Shown one piece after another: positions 48,571 through 58,897 of a stretch of 64,000 nt of DNA (position 1 is its first letter; the number at the start of each line of letters is the position of its first letter). The DNA is taken from NCBI RefSeq assembly GCF_007570865.1, contig NZ_VLPS01000003.1, forward strand, positions 62,001 through 126,000, read 5' to 3'. The notes below the pieces were generated by a model. That model ran no database searches and was not told the DNA's origin. It saw nothing but the letters and a program-made list of their open reading frames with translations. The position numbers and the translations under genes are program-made. This DNA is from Atlantibacter subterraneus (GTDB lineage: Bacteria > Pseudomonadota > Gammaproteobacteria > Enterobacterales > Enterobacteriaceae).

Positions 48571-48592
48571 AAGGCCGCTTTCGCGGCCTTTT
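48571..48592 (+). terminator. ppiD terminator
   Basis: AAGGCCGC - TTTC - GCGGCCTT followed by TTCC, 42 bases after the ppiD stop. Perfect 8-bp stem; short U-run. Confidence 0.75.
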
Positions 48593-48674
48593 CCATTTCT
48601 GATATTCGCTGTTTGTGGTGTTTCTCCCGGCCCGATAAGGTGGCGTTGCTGTCAACAAACAAGGAGAAAACAGC

Positions 48675-49046
48675 ATGAAACAAGGTGTTAAAGCATTCTG
48701 TCTGGCAATGGTTATTGCGTGCGGCCTCACCAGCTATCCCGCGCTGGCGGTACAGTCAACGGCGAAGGCTGACGCGGCTGCGACGAAAACGGAAAACGCC
48801 GCGGCGGCCCAGGCCAAAGACAAAGCCGTGAAGGCGGATGAAGCTGAAGAGCGTACCGTGAGCATTAACAACGCCAGCGCGGAAGAATTGGCCTCAGCGC
48901 TCAACGGCGTCGGGATGAAGAAAGCGCAGGCGATTATTAACTACCGTGACGAGAACGGCCCCTTTAAGAGCGTGGAGGACCTTAAACAGGTGCCCGGCAT
49001 GGGGAACTCGCTGGTGGAACGTAATCTGGCGCGCATAAAACTGTAA
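48675..49046 (+). CDS. ybaV: ComEA-like helix-hairpin-helix protein YbaV
   Basis: Exported DNA-binding-type protein of unknown role, related to the C-terminal domain of the competence protein ComEA. 123 residues, as in E. coli. Signal peptide MKQGVKAFCLAMVIACGLTSYPALA, an Ala/Lys-rich linker (about 26-60), then a tandem helix-hairpin-helix domain: VSINNASAEELASALNGVGMKKAQAIINYR and FKSVEDLKQVPGMGNSLVERN. SD AAGGAG. Confidence 0.94.
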   Translation: MKQGVKAFCLAMVIACGLTSYPALAVQSTAKADAAATKTENAAAAQAKDKAVKADEAEERTVSINNASAEELASALNGVGMKKAQAIINYRDENGPFKSVEDLKQVPGMGNSLVERNLARIKL

Positions 49047-49092
49047 CTGCCAGCACCGGGACCTTGCAGAGTTGTAAATCTTTGCCATGATA

Positions 49093-49109
49093 AGGAGGTC
49101 ATACCAGTG
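49093..49109 (-). promoter_or_regulatory. FadR-like operator upstream of fadM
   Basis: On the minus strand CACTGGTATGACCTCCT matches the core CTGGT-NN-GACC of the FadR box. It is embedded in a wider near-perfect inverted repeat (49095-49119, 12-bp arms with one mismatch). About 90 bases upstream of fadM, which is FadR-regulated in E. coli. Confidence 0.55.
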
Positions 49110-49196
49110 GTGTGACCTCTTACTCTCATAAAATGAACCGCAGCGTTTACGCTTCCGAAGCGAAACCCACGCGGCGATAACAAGGGCCCTTGCGCT

Positions 49197-49601
49197 ATGC
49201 AGACACACATTAAAGTTCGCGGTTATCACCTGGATGTTTACCAGCACGTCAATAATGCCCGTTATCTCGAATTTCTCGAGGAAGCGCGCTGGGATGGGTT
49301 GGAACAGGAGGAAGGCTTTCAGTGGATGACGGCTAACCGTATCGCTTTTGTGGTGGTGAATATCAACATCAACTATCGGCGACCGGCAGTGCTGGGCGAT
49401 TTATTGAAGGTCACCAGCCAGGTGCAGCAGTTAAATGGCAAAAGCGGCATCCTGAGCCAGGTGATTACGCTTGAACCGGAAGGGCAGGTGGTGGCGGACG
49501 CGCAAATCACCTTTGTCTGCATCGATCTGAGCACCCAGAAGGCATTGCCGCTGGAAGGGGAGTTGCGCGAGCGTCTGGAAGCGATGGTCGGCAAGGCATA
49601 A
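49197..49601 (+). CDS. fadM: Long-chain acyl-CoA thioesterase FadM
   Basis: Hot-dog-fold thioesterase (also ybaW/tesC) that cleaves poorly metabolised long-chain acyl-CoAs formed during beta-oxidation. 134 residues (E. coli 132). Active-site region HLDVYQHVNNARYLEFLEEARW near the N-terminus, with the catalytic Asp in LDVYQHVN. The rest (VVVNININYRRPAVLGDLL) is typical of the 4HBT family. It converges with queC across a shared terminator. Confidence 0.96.
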   Translation: MQTHIKVRGYHLDVYQHVNNARYLEFLEEARWDGLEQEEGFQWMTANRIAFVVVNININYRRPAVLGDLLKVTSQVQQLNGKSGILSQVITLEPEGQVVADAQITFVCIDLSTQKALPLEGELRERLEAMVGKA

Positions 49602-49604
49602 TAA

Positions 49605-49628
49605 AACAGGGCGGGTACCCGCCCTGTT
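49605..49628. terminator. Bidirectional terminator fadM/queC
   Basis: AACAGGGCGGG - TA - CCCGCCCTGTT, a perfect 11-bp inverted repeat exactly between the convergent 3' ends. U-tracts are short on both sides. Confidence 0.75.
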
Positions 49629-49630
49629 CA

Positions 49631-50326
49631 TCAATTAAGCCCGGTTTTACGCTTCATCTGGGCCATCACGCCCACTTTATCCGCAAGGTATTGGTTCAGG
49701 CCGTTGGCGCGCAGGTTGCAGGCCGCGCACTCGCCGCATCCGTCGCCTTTGATGCCGTTATAGCAGGTCAGGGTTTCGTTGCGTACCAGATCCAGTTTGC
49801 CCCAACGATCCGCCAGCGCCCAGGTTTCGGCTTTATTCAGCCACATCAATGGCGTTTCAAAACGAATATTGCTGGCCATGCCTAAATTCACCGCCTGGTG
49901 AAGCGCCTTCACGAATTCGTCGCGGCAATCCGGATAGCCCGAAAAATCTGTTTCGCATACGCCGGTAATGATCGCCTCCGCCTGCACCTGATAGGCATAG
50001 ATCGCCGTCAGGGTCAGAAACAGAATATTGCGGCCAGGCACAAAGGTACTGGGAATGCCGCTGGCGTCGGGATCGTAATCTGGCACCGGGATGCTGTCGC
50101 GAGTCAGGCTGCTTACCGCCAGTTCGTTGAGCAATCCGACGTCGAGGGTTTTATGCGCGCGGGCACCCAGTTTGACTGCCAGTTGCTGGGCAATTTCGAT
50201 TTCAGCACGATGGCGTTGTCCATAATCGAATGTGACGCAATGCACCTCGTCATATTGATGCAGCGCCTGAATCAGGCAGGTGGTGGAGTCTTGTCCACCG
50301 CTAAAAACCACAACGGCACGTTTCAT
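49631..50326 (-). CDS. queC: 7-cyano-7-deazaguanine synthase QueC
   Basis: ATP-dependent conversion of 7-carboxy-7-deazaguanine to preQ0 in queuosine synthesis. 231 residues, as in E. coli, from the ATG at 50326 ([20 protein letters not shown]). PP-loop SGGQDST and the C-terminal zinc site [16 protein letters not shown] are intact. The adjacent ybaE homologue is upstream on the same strand, 70 bases away. Confidence 0.97.
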   Translation of the reverse strand: MKRAVVVFSGGQDSTTCLIQALHQYDEVHCVTFDYGQRHRAEIEIAQQLAVKLGARAHKTLDVGLLNELAVSSLTRDSIPVPDYDPDASGIPSTFVPGRNILFLTLTAIYAYQVQAEAIITGVCETDFSGYPDCRDEFVKALHQAVNLGMASNIRFETPLMWLNKAETWALADRWGKLDLVRNETLTCYNGIKGDGCGECAACNLRANGLNQYLADKVGVMAQMKRKTGLN

Positions 50327-50396
50327 CGTCAACCTTTCGTTCTTTTGTGTAGATGGCGCATAGGGTAGCGCCGTTGGCTTAGCGCCACCAGCTTCT

Positions 50397-52097
50397 TCAC
50401 TGTGTACCCGGCGGTGGGAGCCAGGCGCGGGTAAAATCGAACCAGCCGCGGGCATTCATGCAAATACCGTTGACGCCCGGCGGCGCGCTAACCTGATAGC
50501 GATAATTAAACAGCGGCGTGATCGCGGCATCCTGCATTAGCGTGGTATAAACCTCGCGCATTCCTTCCCGGCGCTGGGTTTCATCCGGCTGACGCTGTAC
50601 CGCGTCGAGCGTTCCCTGTAAATGCGCGAACTGGCGAGCGGTAAGCACGTGCGGCCAGAGATTGTCGCAGCGTAGCCACTGCTCAAGCGTAAAGGCCGGG
50701 GACTCGCCGATTAGCCGATCGCCCATGACTAAATCCGCTTCGCCCAGTCGCTGGCAGCCGTGCCAGGTTTTTGCCGGATGAAAATGCACCGTCAGCTCGC
50801 AGCCTTTGTCCGCCAGATAGCGCTTAAGTTGTTCGGCCATGGCATGCAGTTCCACCGGCAGGTGATACACCAGGGTTAGCGAGGCGGGCAGCGCTGTTTC
50901 ATCAGGCTCCCATTCGGGAAGCCGCCAGCCGGGCAGCATCTCGCTGCTGGGGGTGATCAGCCCTTCATCCAGCGGCAGCGTATCCAGCATGCCGCTGCGA
51001 TGGATCAGGTCAATCAGGTAGCGGGATTGCGCCAGTGATAGTTTCCCCTCCCGGCGCAGCGCCAGATAGCAAAATCCGAGGCTAATACTGTTGCTGACCG
51101 GCCTCAAATGGACCAGTTCATCCTGCTGGCCAATGGCGATCTGCACCGGGTGACGACAGCTGTTGCCCATCTCGCGATCGAAAAGCTGCGGCGTGATCCA
51201 GAACTCCACCGCCTTCAGCAGCGGATGGCTGAGATGCCAGAACTCGTGGCTTTCCAGGCGCACTAAATCCGCTTCAAAGCGCGCCAGCCGGAACGGCCCG
51301 CAGCCGATATCCGGTTCATCCGGATGAGCCAGACAGCTGCAATACAGCGCTAAGCGGTGCGCCAGCCAGTAATCGGGGCGATGCAATCGAATGCGCAGGC
51401 ACTGGGCATGAACCACTTCCAGGTGCGCCACGCTGGCGAACAGCCGGGCGATTTCCCGATCCGCCAGCAGCGACTGAAGCGCGCGCTGCAACTGCTGAGT
51501 TTCCACCGGCTTGCCGTTATGCCAGTGCAGCGTGGAGCGCAGATAAAAATCCCAGCACAGCCCGTCTTGCGATATGCGCCAGTGATGCGCCAAATCACCG
51601 ACCGGTAATTCGCCGTCATCATCGAACCGCGTCAGGCCGGAATAGATTTGTCCGGCCAGATGTTGCTCGGCGCGGCCCGGTAAAAAGCCTGGCGTTAGCG
51701 GCTCCAGAGGGCGGTAATAGGGAATACGCAGCGTAGGGGTATCGTTTTGCCACTGGCCGCCGAGAAACGGCTGTAAAAGATGTCGTAGCTGATCGGGTGC
51801 CAGCTGCGCCAGCTCCAGCGCGTTTTTATGCTGGCCGCGATTAAGCACCTGCTCCATCATCCCGGCGCGCACCTGCTCGGGCGTCACCTGGAAGGTTAAA
51901 TCGCCGCGCTTTCCACGCCCGGCCTGGGCTTGCCAGCGCAGCCAGCCTGCCGATTCCAGCTGGCGCAACAGGGTGCGGATATGCCGTTCGCTGCAAAAAC
52001 AGCGTTCGGCCAGTTCCGCCACGGTCACCCGCTGGGGTTCGCCTGCGGAAGGTTGCCAGAGACGCTGAAACTGATTAAGCCGATTAACGAGTCGCAT
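50397..52097 (-). CDS. ybaE: SgrR-like regulator YbaE
   Basis: 566 residues, as in E. coli YbaE. N-terminal winged-helix domain of the SgrR type ([33 protein letters not shown], about 22-55), then a periplasmic-binding-protein-like (SBP family 5) ligand domain (about 110-560). SgrR itself senses sugar-phosphate stress; the ligand of YbaE is unknown. Cytoplasmic, since no signal peptide is present. Divergent from cof with 98 bases between the starts. Confidence 0.93.
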   Translation of the reverse strand: MRLVNRLNQFQRLWQPSAGEPQRVTVAELAERCFCSERHIRTLLRQLESAGWLRWQAQAGRGKRGDLTFQVTPEQVRAGMMEQVLNRGQHKNALELAQLAPDQLRHLLQPFLGGQWQNDTPTLRIPYYRPLEPLTPGFLPGRAEQHLAGQIYSGLTRFDDDGELPVGDLAHHWRISQDGLCWDFYLRSTLHWHNGKPVETQQLQRALQSLLADREIARLFASVAHLEVVHAQCLRIRLHRPDYWLAHRLALYCSCLAHPDEPDIGCGPFRLARFEADLVRLESHEFWHLSHPLLKAVEFWITPQLFDREMGNSCRHPVQIAIGQQDELVHLRPVSNSISLGFCYLALRREGKLSLAQSRYLIDLIHRSGMLDTLPLDEGLITPSSEMLPGWRLPEWEPDETALPASLTLVYHLPVELHAMAEQLKRYLADKGCELTVHFHPAKTWHGCQRLGEADLVMGDRLIGESPAFTLEQWLRCDNLWPHVLTARQFAHLQGTLDAVQRQPDETQRREGMREVYTTLMQDAAITPLFNYRYQVSAPPGVNGICMNARGWFDFTRAWLPPPGTQ

Positions 52098-52195
52098 AAT
52101 AAATCCGGAACAAATTTTGGAAAGTATTCACTATTTGTTCCGCATATGCCAGGCGATACTTCAGGCTGAGTGAGATTATGTGAGAGCGGACAACC

Positions 52196-53014
52196 ATGGC
52201 GCGACTGGCTGCATTTGATATGGACGGCACCCTGCTGATGCCGGACCATTTGCTGGGTGCACAAACCCTGAAAACCCTGAATCGCCTGCGCGAACGCGAC
52301 ATTACGTTAGCCTTTGCCACCGGGCGTCATGCCCTGGAAATGCGCCATCTGCTCACCGATCTCTCCCTCGATGCGTTTTTGATTACCGGCAACGGCACCC
52401 GCATCCATACTTATCAGGGCGAGTTACTGCATCACGCCGACCTGGCTCCGGAAGTGGCGGAAATCGTGACCCACAGCCATTGGGATACCGAATCATCGAT
52501 GCACGTGTTTAACGATGATGGCTGGTTCACCCAAAATGATTTACCGGAACTCCTTAGTGCCCACTTGTTTACCGGCTTTCGCTACCAGGTTTGCGATGTA
52601 AAACGCATTCCGGCACATCAGGTCACCAAGATTTGCTTCTGCGGCGAGCATGACGATCTCTGCCGCCTGCGCATTCAGCTTAACGAAGCCCTCGGCGATA
52701 AAGCGCATCTCTGTTTCTCAGCGCATCACTGCCTTGAGGTTCTGCCGGTAGGGTGCAATAAAGGTGCCGCGCTGGCGGTATTGAGCCAGCACCTCGGCTA
52801 CGGCCTGGAGGATTGTATGGCGTTTGGCGATGCGATGAACGATCGCGAAATGCTCGAAGCCGTCGGTTACGGCTTCATCATGGGTAACGCCATGGCGCAG
52901 TTAAAAGCCGCGCTGCCGCATTTGCCGGTGATCGGCCATTGCAGCAGCCAGGCGGTTTCACACTATTTGACTCATTGGCTGGACTTTCCAAACCTGACTT
53001 ATTCCCCCGAATGA
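52196..53014 (+). CDS. cof: HMP-PP phosphatase Cof
   Basis: HAD-superfamily Cof-type phosphatase acting on hydroxymethylpyrimidine pyrophosphate and other phosphates. 272 residues, as in E. coli. HAD motif I DMDGTLL (Asp8, Asp10), motif II in FATGRH, Lys in CNKGAAL and motif [13 protein letters not shown] large IIB-type cap lies between motifs. Ends at a terminator shared with the convergent cysteine-synthase-like gene. Confidence 0.96.
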   Translation: MARLAAFDMDGTLLMPDHLLGAQTLKTLNRLRERDITLAFATGRHALEMRHLLTDLSLDAFLITGNGTRIHTYQGELLHHADLAPEVAEIVTHSHWDTESSMHVFNDDGWFTQNDLPELLSAHLFTGFRYQVCDVKRIPAHQVTKICFCGEHDDLCRLRIQLNEALGDKAHLCFSAHHCLEVLPVGCNKGAALAVLSQHLGYGLEDCMAFGDAMNDREMLEAVGYGFIMGNAMAQLKAALPHLPVIGHCSSQAVSHYLTHWLDFPNLTYSPE

Positions 53015-53030
53015 CGAGGCCATTCCAGCA

Positions 53031-53055
53031 AGCCGGGTATCCCCCGGCTTTTTTT
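53031..53055. terminator. Terminator between cof and the ccdA-like gene
   Basis: AGCCGGG - TATCC - CCCGGCT followed by T6. Strong on the plus strand for cof; the convergent gene's stop codon lies in the T-run. Confidence 0.88.
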
Positions 53056-54100
53056 ATGCCGTCAGTCGGGCGATCTGCGCCAGCCAGGGCGTTAAGTCGC
53101 CAATGTTCTGCTCGACCCATTGCGGATTGTAGTACGTCTCCAGATAGCGCTCGCCGCTGTCGCACAGCAGGGTAACAATCGCCCCTTTGCGCCCTTCATC
53201 ACGCATTTTTGCCGCCAGCTGTAGCGCGCCCCAGACGTTAGTGCCGGTGGATGCGCCGACTTTACGGCCCAGAACGGTCTCCAGCCAGTGGCTGGTCGCC
53301 ACGCTTGCCGCATCGGGCACGCGCAGCATGTCGTCAATCACCGCCGGGATAAACGACGGCTCGACGCGCGGGCGGCCAATGCCTTCAATTTTACTGCCAA
53401 CAGGGCTTTTCAGGGCGGCGTCGCGGCTCTGCCAGTAATCGAAGAACACCGAGTTTTGCGGGTCGACCACCATCAGCTGAGTGGGATGGCCCTGATAGCG
53501 CAGATAGCGGCCAATGGTTGCTGAAGTCCCGCCGGTCCCGGCGCTCATCACAACATAGTCGGGCACCGGGTAAGGCTCGCTCGCCATCTGGCGGAAGATA
53601 CTGTCGGCGATGTTGTTATTGCCACGCCAGTCGGTGGCACGCTCCGCATAGGTGAACTGATCCATATAGTGGCCGTTCAGCTCTTTCGCCAGCATTTCTG
53701 AGGCGTCATAAATCTCACAGGCGCTCTCGACGAAATGGCAGCGGCCGCCGTAAAAGGCGATTTGTTCTACCTTGCGCTTCGCGGTGCAGGCGGGCATCAC
53801 GGCAATAAACGGCAACCCCAGTAGCCGGGCAAAGTAGGCTTCCGAGACGGCGGTCGAACCGGATGACGCCTCGATAATCGGCGTGCCTTCTTTGATCCAA
53901 CCGTTACATAACCCGTACAGGAACAGTGAGCGCGCCAGGCGGTGCTTCAGGCTGCCGGTCGGGTGGGTGCTTTCATCTTTCAGATACAGATGAATGCCCG
54001 GAAACGCGGGCAGGGAAAGGCGGATCAAATGGGTGTCGGCGGAACGCTGAAAGTCGGCGTTGATTTCGCTGATGGCGTGATTTACCCAGGTGCTGGTCAT
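53054..54100 (-). CDS. PLP-dependent cysteine synthase/cysteine desulfhydrase-like protein
   Basis: Fold-type II PLP enzyme of the cysteine synthase family, 348 residues. The PLP-binding Lys is in [11 protein letters not shown], the phosphate/substrate loop is [14 protein letters not shown], and a second PLP-phosphate loop is [16 protein letters not shown]. It is divergent from decR, the regulator that in E. coli controls cysteine detoxification. In Pantoea ananatis a homologous pair (ccdA with ccdR) encodes a cysteine-inducible cysteine desulfhydrase, so that role is the best inference here. E. coli K-12 lacks this gene at the locus. A synthase activity cannot be excluded. Confidence 0.85.
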   Translation of the reverse strand: MTSTWVNHAISEINADFQRSADTHLIRLSLPAFPGIHLYLKDESTHPTGSLKHRLARSLFLYGLCNGWIKEGTPIIEASSGSTAVSEAYFARLLGLPFIAVMPACTAKRKVEQIAFYGGRCHFVESACEIYDASEMLAKELNGHYMDQFTYAERATDWRGNNNIADSIFRQMASEPYPVPDYVVMSAGTGGTSATIGRYLRYQGHPTQLMVVDPQNSVFFDYWQSRDAALKSPVGSKIEGIGRPRVEPSFIPAVIDDMLRVPDAASVATSHWLETVLGRKVGASTGTNVWGALQLAAKMRDEGRKGAIVTLLCDSGERYLETYYNPQWVEQNIGDLTPWLAQIARLTA

Positions 54101-54162
54101 GAGGCGTATCCATTTATCAATTTGTGCCTAGCGTAAAACAAACTCCGGGAAAAAGAGTTGCT

Positions 54163-54195
54163 ATTTCGCCCATGATTTGGCGCAATGGGAGAAAT
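54163..54195. promoter_or_regulatory. Dyad operator between the ccdA-like gene and decR
   Basis: ATTTCGCCCAT - 11-base spacer - ATGGGAGAAAT, 11-bp arms with one mismatch and half-site centres 22 bp apart (two helical turns). It lies in the 115-base divergent gap, ending 20 bases before decR. This is the spacing expected for an Lrp/AsnC-family dimer, so it is a candidate DecR site. Confidence 0.6.
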
Positions 54196-54215
54196 TCTTT
54201 CTATGTATCTCGCAA

Positions 54216-54677
54216 ATGATAGATAAAATTGACCGCAAACTGCTTTCTCTGTTGCAGAATGATTGCACGCTCTCTTTGCAGGCGCTGGCGGATGCCGTTA
54301 ATCTGACAACCACACCCTGCTGGAAACGCCTTAAGCGCCTCGAAGATGAGGGCATTATTCAGGGGCGGGTGGCGCTGCTCGACCCGGAAAAGCTTAATCT
54401 GGGCCTCACGGCGTTCGTGCTGATTAAGACTCAGCACCACAGCAGTGAATGGTACAGCCAGTTTGTCGCCGTGGTTTCCCGGATGCCTGAAGTGCTCGGG
54501 TTCTGGCGGATGGCAGGCGAATACGATTATCTGATGCGCGTTCAGGTCGCGGATATGAAGCGTTTTGATGATTTTTATAAGCGTCTGGTGAACCAGGTTC
54601 CCGGCTTATCGGATGTCACCTCCAGTTTTGCCATGGAACAGATAAAATATACCACTGCCTTGCCGTTAGACGGTTAA
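54216..54677 (+). CDS. decR: Lrp/AsnC-family regulator DecR
   Basis: Cysteine-responsive activator (formerly ybaO). 153 residues from ATG 54216 ([22 protein letters not shown]); the in-frame TTG at 54177 is less likely. N-terminal helix-turn-helix ([28 protein letters not shown]) and a C-terminal RAM ligand/oligomer domain (about 65-150). In E. coli it drives a cysteine desulfhydrase located elsewhere; here a desulfhydrase-like gene is directly divergent, suggesting local control. Confidence 0.95.
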   Translation: MIDKIDRKLLSLLQNDCTLSLQALADAVNLTTTPCWKRLKRLEDEGIIQGRVALLDPEKLNLGLTAFVLIKTQHHSSEWYSQFVAVVSRMPEVLGFWRMAGEYDYLMRVQVADMKRFDDFYKRLVNQVPGLSDVTSSFAMEQIKYTTALPLDG

Positions 54678-54739
54678 CGCCACCATCACGTCAATCACCT
54701 GCAATCGACCGAACAGCAAGCCAATCAGGAATTTATTAC

Positions 54740-56509
54740 GTGCGATTATTTGCTCAATTACGCTGGTATTTCACCCGGGAGTGGCGACGCTATCTCGGCG
54801 CGGTGTGCCTGCTGATTATCATCGCGATCCTGCAACTGATCCCACCGCGTGTGGTGGGCATCATCGTGGATGGCGTCACTCGCAACCACTTCACCGCCGG
54901 CCAGATATTCCAGTGGCTGGGGCTGATGGTGGCCGTCGCGGTGATTGTCTATCTGCTGCGCTATGTCTGGCGCGTGCTGCTGTTCGGCGCGTCCTACCAG
55001 CTGGCGGTCGAGCTGCGCGAGGATTTTTATCGACAATTGAGCCGTCAACACCCTGAGTTTTACCTGCGTCACCGCACCGGGGACTTAATGGCGCGCGCCA
55101 CTAACGATGTCGACCGGGTGGTGTTCGCCGCCGGGGAGGGGGTGCTAACGCTGGTAGATTCGCTGGTGATGGGCTGTGTGGTGCTGGTGGTTATGAGCAC
55201 CCAAATCAGTTGGCAGCTGACACTACTGGCACTGCTGCCGATGCCGATTATGGCGCTGGTGATTAAACGCTACGGCGACCAGCTGCATAGCCGTTTTAAA
55301 GCGGCGCAGGCGGCGTTTTCATCGCTCAACGACCGCACCCAGGAGAGCTTAACCAGCATCCGCATGATCAAAGCCTTCGGGCTGGAAGATCGCCAGTCGG
55401 GGCTGTTTGCCGAAGACGCCCGCGACACAGGGCAAAAAAACCTGCGCGTCGCCAGAGTGGATGCGCGTTTCGATCCCACCATTTATATCGCCATCGGCAT
55501 GGCGAATCTGCTGGCGATTGGCGGCGGAAGCTGGATGGTGATCAACGGCTCGCTCACTCTCGGGCAGCTCACCAGCTTTATGATGTACCTTGGCCTGATG
55601 ATTTGGCCGATGCTGGCGCTGGCCTGGATGTTCAACATTGTCGAACGCGGCAGCGCGGCGTACAGCCGTATTCGGGCTATGCTGGCGGAAGCGCCGGTGG
55701 TGAGCGACGGCGATCGTGACGTCCCGGCAGGCCGCGGCGTGTTGGACGTGGCGATCCGTGAATTTACTTATCCGCAGGCGTCGAAACCGACGCTGAACAA
55801 CATCAACCTGACGCTCAGACCCGGCCAGATGCTGGGGATTTGCGGCCCGACCGGCGCGGGGAAAAGCACCGTACTGTCGCTGATCCAGCGCCATTTCGAT
55901 GTCGACCAGGGTGAAATCCGCTTCCATGATATTCCCCTTACCGCGTTGCAGCTCGATTCCTGGCGCAGCCGGCTGGCGGTGGTCAATCAAACGCCGTTTT
56001 TATTCTCAGACAGCGTGGCGAGCAATATCGCGCTTGGTCATCCCGGCGCTACCCAGCAGGAGATTGAGCACGTGGCGAAACTGGCCTGCGTGCATGACGA
56101 TATTCTGCGTCTGCCTCAGGGCTATGACACTGAAGTGGGCGAGCGGGGCGTGATGCTGTCCGGCGGGCAAAAACAGCGGATTTCCATTGCCAGAGCGCTG
56201 CTGCTGAACGCCGAGATTCTGATTCTGGATGACGCGCTCTCGGCGGTGGACGGGCGCACCGAGCATCAAATTCTCCATAATCTGCATCACTGGGGAGAGG
56301 GCCGGACGGTGATTATCAGCGCGCATCGCCTGTCAGCGTTAACCGAGGCGGATGAAATTGTGGTGCTGCAACAGGGCCATATCGCCCAGCGCGGCGAGCA
56401 CGATGCGCTGGCGGCTCAGCCCGGCTGGTATCGCGATATGTATCGCTATCAGCAAATAGAAGCGGCGCTGGACGACGAGCCGGAACGCGAGGAGGCCGTA
56501 AATGGATAA
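54740..56509 (+). CDS. mdlA: ABC exporter half-transporter MdlA
   Basis: Multidrug-resistance-like ABC exporter subunit, 589 residues (E. coli 590). Six-helix membrane domain (about 15-310) and ATPase domain with Walker [10 protein letters not shown], signature MLSGGQKQR, Walker [10 protein letters not shown] and switch His in ISAHRLS. The Walker-B-adjacent residue is Asp (DD) where most have Glu, so this may be the degenerate nucleotide site of an MdlA/MdlB heterodimer. GTG start at 54740; the end overlaps mdlB by 8 bases. Confidence 0.95.
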   Translation: MRLFAQLRWYFTREWRRYLGAVCLLIIIAILQLIPPRVVGIIVDGVTRNHFTAGQIFQWLGLMVAVAVIVYLLRYVWRVLLFGASYQLAVELREDFYRQLSRQHPEFYLRHRTGDLMARATNDVDRVVFAAGEGVLTLVDSLVMGCVVLVVMSTQISWQLTLLALLPMPIMALVIKRYGDQLHSRFKAAQAAFSSLNDRTQESLTSIRMIKAFGLEDRQSGLFAEDARDTGQKNLRVARVDARFDPTIYIAIGMANLLAIGGGSWMVINGSLTLGQLTSFMMYLGLMIWPMLALAWMFNIVERGSAAYSRIRAMLAEAPVVSDGDRDVPAGRGVLDVAIREFTYPQASKPTLNNINLTLRPGQMLGICGPTGAGKSTVLSLIQRHFDVDQGEIRFHDIPLTALQLDSWRSRLAVVNQTPFLFSDSVASNIALGHPGATQQEIEHVAKLACVHDDILRLPQGYDTEVGERGVMLSGGQKQRISIARALLLNAEILILDDALSAVDGRTEHQILHNLHHWGEGRTVIISAHRLSALTEADEIVVLQQGHIAQRGEHDALAAQPGWYRDMYRYQQIEAALDDEPEREEAVNG

Positions 56510-58280
56510 GCCTGCGCAACTGTGGCCGACCTTAAAACGCCTGCTGGCCTACGGCAGCCCATGGCGTAAACCGCTTTCGATGGCCGTGGTAATGCTGTGG
56601 ATTGCCGCCGCGGCGGAAGTGAGCGGCCCGGCGTTAATCAGCTATTTCATCGATAACATGGTAGCGAAAAACAGTCTGCCGCTGGGTCTGGTGGCCGGGC
56701 TTGCTGCCGCCTATATTCTGCTGCAACTGCTGGCGGCGGGGCTGCACTACTGGCAATCGCTGCTGTTTAACCAGGCTGCCGTTGGGGTGGTGCAACAGCT
56801 GCGCGCCGACGTGATGGACGCCGCGCTGCGCCAGCCGCTTAGCGAATTCGATACCCAACCGGTCGGCCAGCTGATTTCCCGGGTCACTAACGATACCGAA
56901 GTGATCCGCGATTTGTACGTTACCGTGGTGGCGACAGTGCTGCGCAGTGCCGCGCTGATCGGCGCGATGCTGGTGGCGATGTTCAGCCTCGACTGGCGTA
57001 TGGCGCTGGTGGCGATGGCGATCTTCCCGGCGGTGCTGATTGTTATGGTGATTTATCAGCGCTTCAGTACGCCGATTGTCCGTCGGGTACGCACCTACCT
57101 CGCAGATATCAACGACGGCTTTAACGAAGTGATCATGGGCATGAGCGTGATCCAGCAGTTCCGCCAGCAGGCGCGCTTTGGCGAGCGCATGGGCGAAGCC
57201 AGCCGTTCGCACTATACGGCGCGTATGCAAACCCTGCGTCTGGACGGATTTTTGCTGCGCCCGCTGCTGAGCCTGTTTTCAGCGCTGGTGCTGTGCGGGC
57301 TGCTGATGCTGTTCGGCTTTAGCTCGGTAGGCACGATTGAGGTCGGGGTGCTGTACGCGTTTATCAGCTATCTGGGCCGCTTAAACGAGCCGTTAATCGA
57401 ACTCACCACTCAGCAATCGATGCTGCAACAGGCCGTGGTGGCGGGGGAGCGCGTATTTGAACTGATGGACCGACCGCGCCAGACCTACGGTAGCGATGTG
57501 CGTCCGCTGCAAAGCGGGGCGATTGCGATTGACGATGTCTCGTTTGCCTATCGTGGCGACCGGCTGGTGCTCCAGGACATTTCACTGGATATCGCCCCGC
57601 GCAGCTTTGTGGCGTTGGTAGGCCATACCGGCAGCGGTAAAAGCACCCTGGCGAACCTGTTGATGGGTTACTACCCGCTGACGCGCGGCGAGATCCGCCT
57701 CGACGGGCGTCCGCTCTCTACGCTCAGCCATAGCGTACTGCGCAAGGGCGTCGCGATGGTTCAGCAGGATCCGGTGGTGCTGGCCGATTCATTTTTCGCT
57801 AACGTTACTCTGGGGCGAGATATCAGCGAAGCGCAGGTATGGCAGGCACTGGAAACGGTACAGCTGGCTGAACTGGCGCGTGCTTTGCCCGACGGGATTT
57901 ATACCCAGCTTGGCGAACAGGGCAATAACCTGTCGGTAGGGCAGAAACAGCTGCTGGCGCTGGCGCGGGTATTGGTCGAAACGCCGCAGATCCTGATCCT
58001 CGATGAGGCGACCGCGAATATCGACTCCGGCACCGAGCAGGCTATCCAGCAGGCGCTGGCGGCGATCCGCCAGCACACCACGCTGGTGGTGATCGCTCAC
58101 CGGCTCTCCACCATTGTCGATGCTGACACTATTCTGGTCCTGCATCGCGGCCAGGCGGTGGAGCGCGGCACCCATCAGCAACTGCTGGCACAGCAGGGGC
58201 GCTACTGGCAAATGTACCAGCTGCAACTGGCGGGCGAAGAGCTGGCTGCCGCCGGGCAGGAAGAAACGTTAAGCGCCTGA
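56502..58280 (+). CDS. mdlB: ABC exporter half-transporter MdlB
   Basis: Partner of MdlA, 592 residues (E. coli 593). Membrane domain about 20-320; ATPase domain with Walker [10 protein letters not shown], signature NLSVGQKQL (Val replaces the second Gly), Walker [11 protein letters not shown] with catalytic Glu, and switch His in VIAHRLS. The complementary differences from MdlA (Glu here, Asp there; LSVGQ here, LSGGQ there) fit an asymmetric heterodimer with one full catalytic site. Substrate unknown. Confidence 0.95.
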   Translation: MDKPAQLWPTLKRLLAYGSPWRKPLSMAVVMLWIAAAAEVSGPALISYFIDNMVAKNSLPLGLVAGLAAAYILLQLLAAGLHYWQSLLFNQAAVGVVQQLRADVMDAALRQPLSEFDTQPVGQLISRVTNDTEVIRDLYVTVVATVLRSAALIGAMLVAMFSLDWRMALVAMAIFPAVLIVMVIYQRFSTPIVRRVRTYLADINDGFNEVIMGMSVIQQFRQQARFGERMGEASRSHYTARMQTLRLDGFLLRPLLSLFSALVLCGLLMLFGFSSVGTIEVGVLYAFISYLGRLNEPLIELTTQQSMLQQAVVAGERVFELMDRPRQTYGSDVRPLQSGAIAIDDVSFAYRGDRLVLQDISLDIAPRSFVALVGHTGSGKSTLANLLMGYYPLTRGEIRLDGRPLSTLSHSVLRKGVAMVQQDPVVLADSFFANVTLGRDISEAQVWQALETVQLAELARALPDGIYTQLGEQGNNLSVGQKQLLALARVLVETPQILILDEATANIDSGTEQAIQQALAAIRQHTTLVVIAHRLSTIVDADTILVLHRGQAVERGTHQQLLAQQGRYWQMYQLQLAGEELAAAGQEETLSA

Positions 58281-58334
58281 CGCACCAAAATAACGCACCC
58301 GGGTTTTCGCTTACGGCCCTGGTGCAAATCCGTA

Positions 58335-58367
58335 ACGCACTCTGCACTGGCATGGTGCGTTTTTTTT
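58335..58367 (+). promoter_or_regulatory. Overlapping NtrC site and mdlB terminator
   Basis: TGCACTGGCATGGTGCG (58343-58359) fits the NtrC consensus GCACC-N5-GGTGC with one mismatch. The same bases form the inner part of a hairpin ACGCAC...GTGCGT followed by T8, so they can also end mdlB transcription. A weaker NtrC-like half-palindrome lies near 58281-58295. Confidence 0.65.
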
Positions 58368-58464
58368 GATTACAGAACATTCTGAATCCCGGTCACACTT
58401 TTATTTTCTGCCCTTGCTGTGACAAACCCCCGTCAAATGCCGTTCTCCGGTGCTTTTTCAAATC

Positions 58465-58479
58465 TGGCACGTCCCTTGC
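58465..58479 (+). promoter_or_regulatory. Sigma-54 promoter of glnK-amtB
   Basis: TGGCAC-GTCCC-TTGC is a perfect -24/-12 sigma-54 element, 55 bases upstream of the glnK start and about 115 bases downstream of the NtrC-like site. It implies induction under nitrogen limitation. Confidence 0.92.
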
Positions 58480-58533
58480 TTTAGTAAATATGTGCTCACT
58501 CAGGCTGCTACCCAATTCGACAGGAGGGGATTT

Positions 58534-58872
58534 ATGAAACTGGTTACCGTGGTAATCAAACCATTCAAACTTGAAGACGTGCGCGAGGCGCTCTCTTCCA
58601 TTGGTATTCAGGGGCTTACTGTCACTGAGGTAAAAGGCTTTGGGCGTCAGAAAGGGCATGCCGAGCTGTACCGCGGCGCGGAATACAGCGTCAATTTTCT
58701 GCCGAAAGTGAAAATCGACGTTGCCATTGCGGATGACCAACTCGAAGAGGTGATCGAGGTGATCAGCAAAGCGGCGTGGACCGGAAAAATCGGCGACGGA
58801 AAAATCTTTGTTGCCGAACTGCAACGCGTCATTCGTATTCGTACCGGCGAAGCCGACGAAGCGGCACTGTAA
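58534..58872 (+). CDS. glnK: Nitrogen regulatory protein PII-2 (GlnK)
   Basis: Signal protein that binds ATP/ADP and 2-oxoglutarate and plugs AmtB when nitrogen becomes sufficient. 112 residues, as in E. coli, from ATG 58534 after AGGAGGGG. The uridylylated Tyr51 lies in the T-loop (YRGAEYSVNFLPK), with the PII signatures KIGDGKIFV and RIRTGE. Expressed with amtB from the sigma-54 promoter upstream. Confidence 0.97.
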   Translation: MKLVTVVIKPFKLEDVREALSSIGIQGLTVTEVKGFGRQKGHAELYRGAEYSVNFLPKVKIDVAIADDQLEEVIEVISKAAWTGKIGDGKIFVAELQRVIRIRTGEADEAAL

Positions 58873-58897
58873 TCTGGCGAACCTGACAGGGTTGAAA

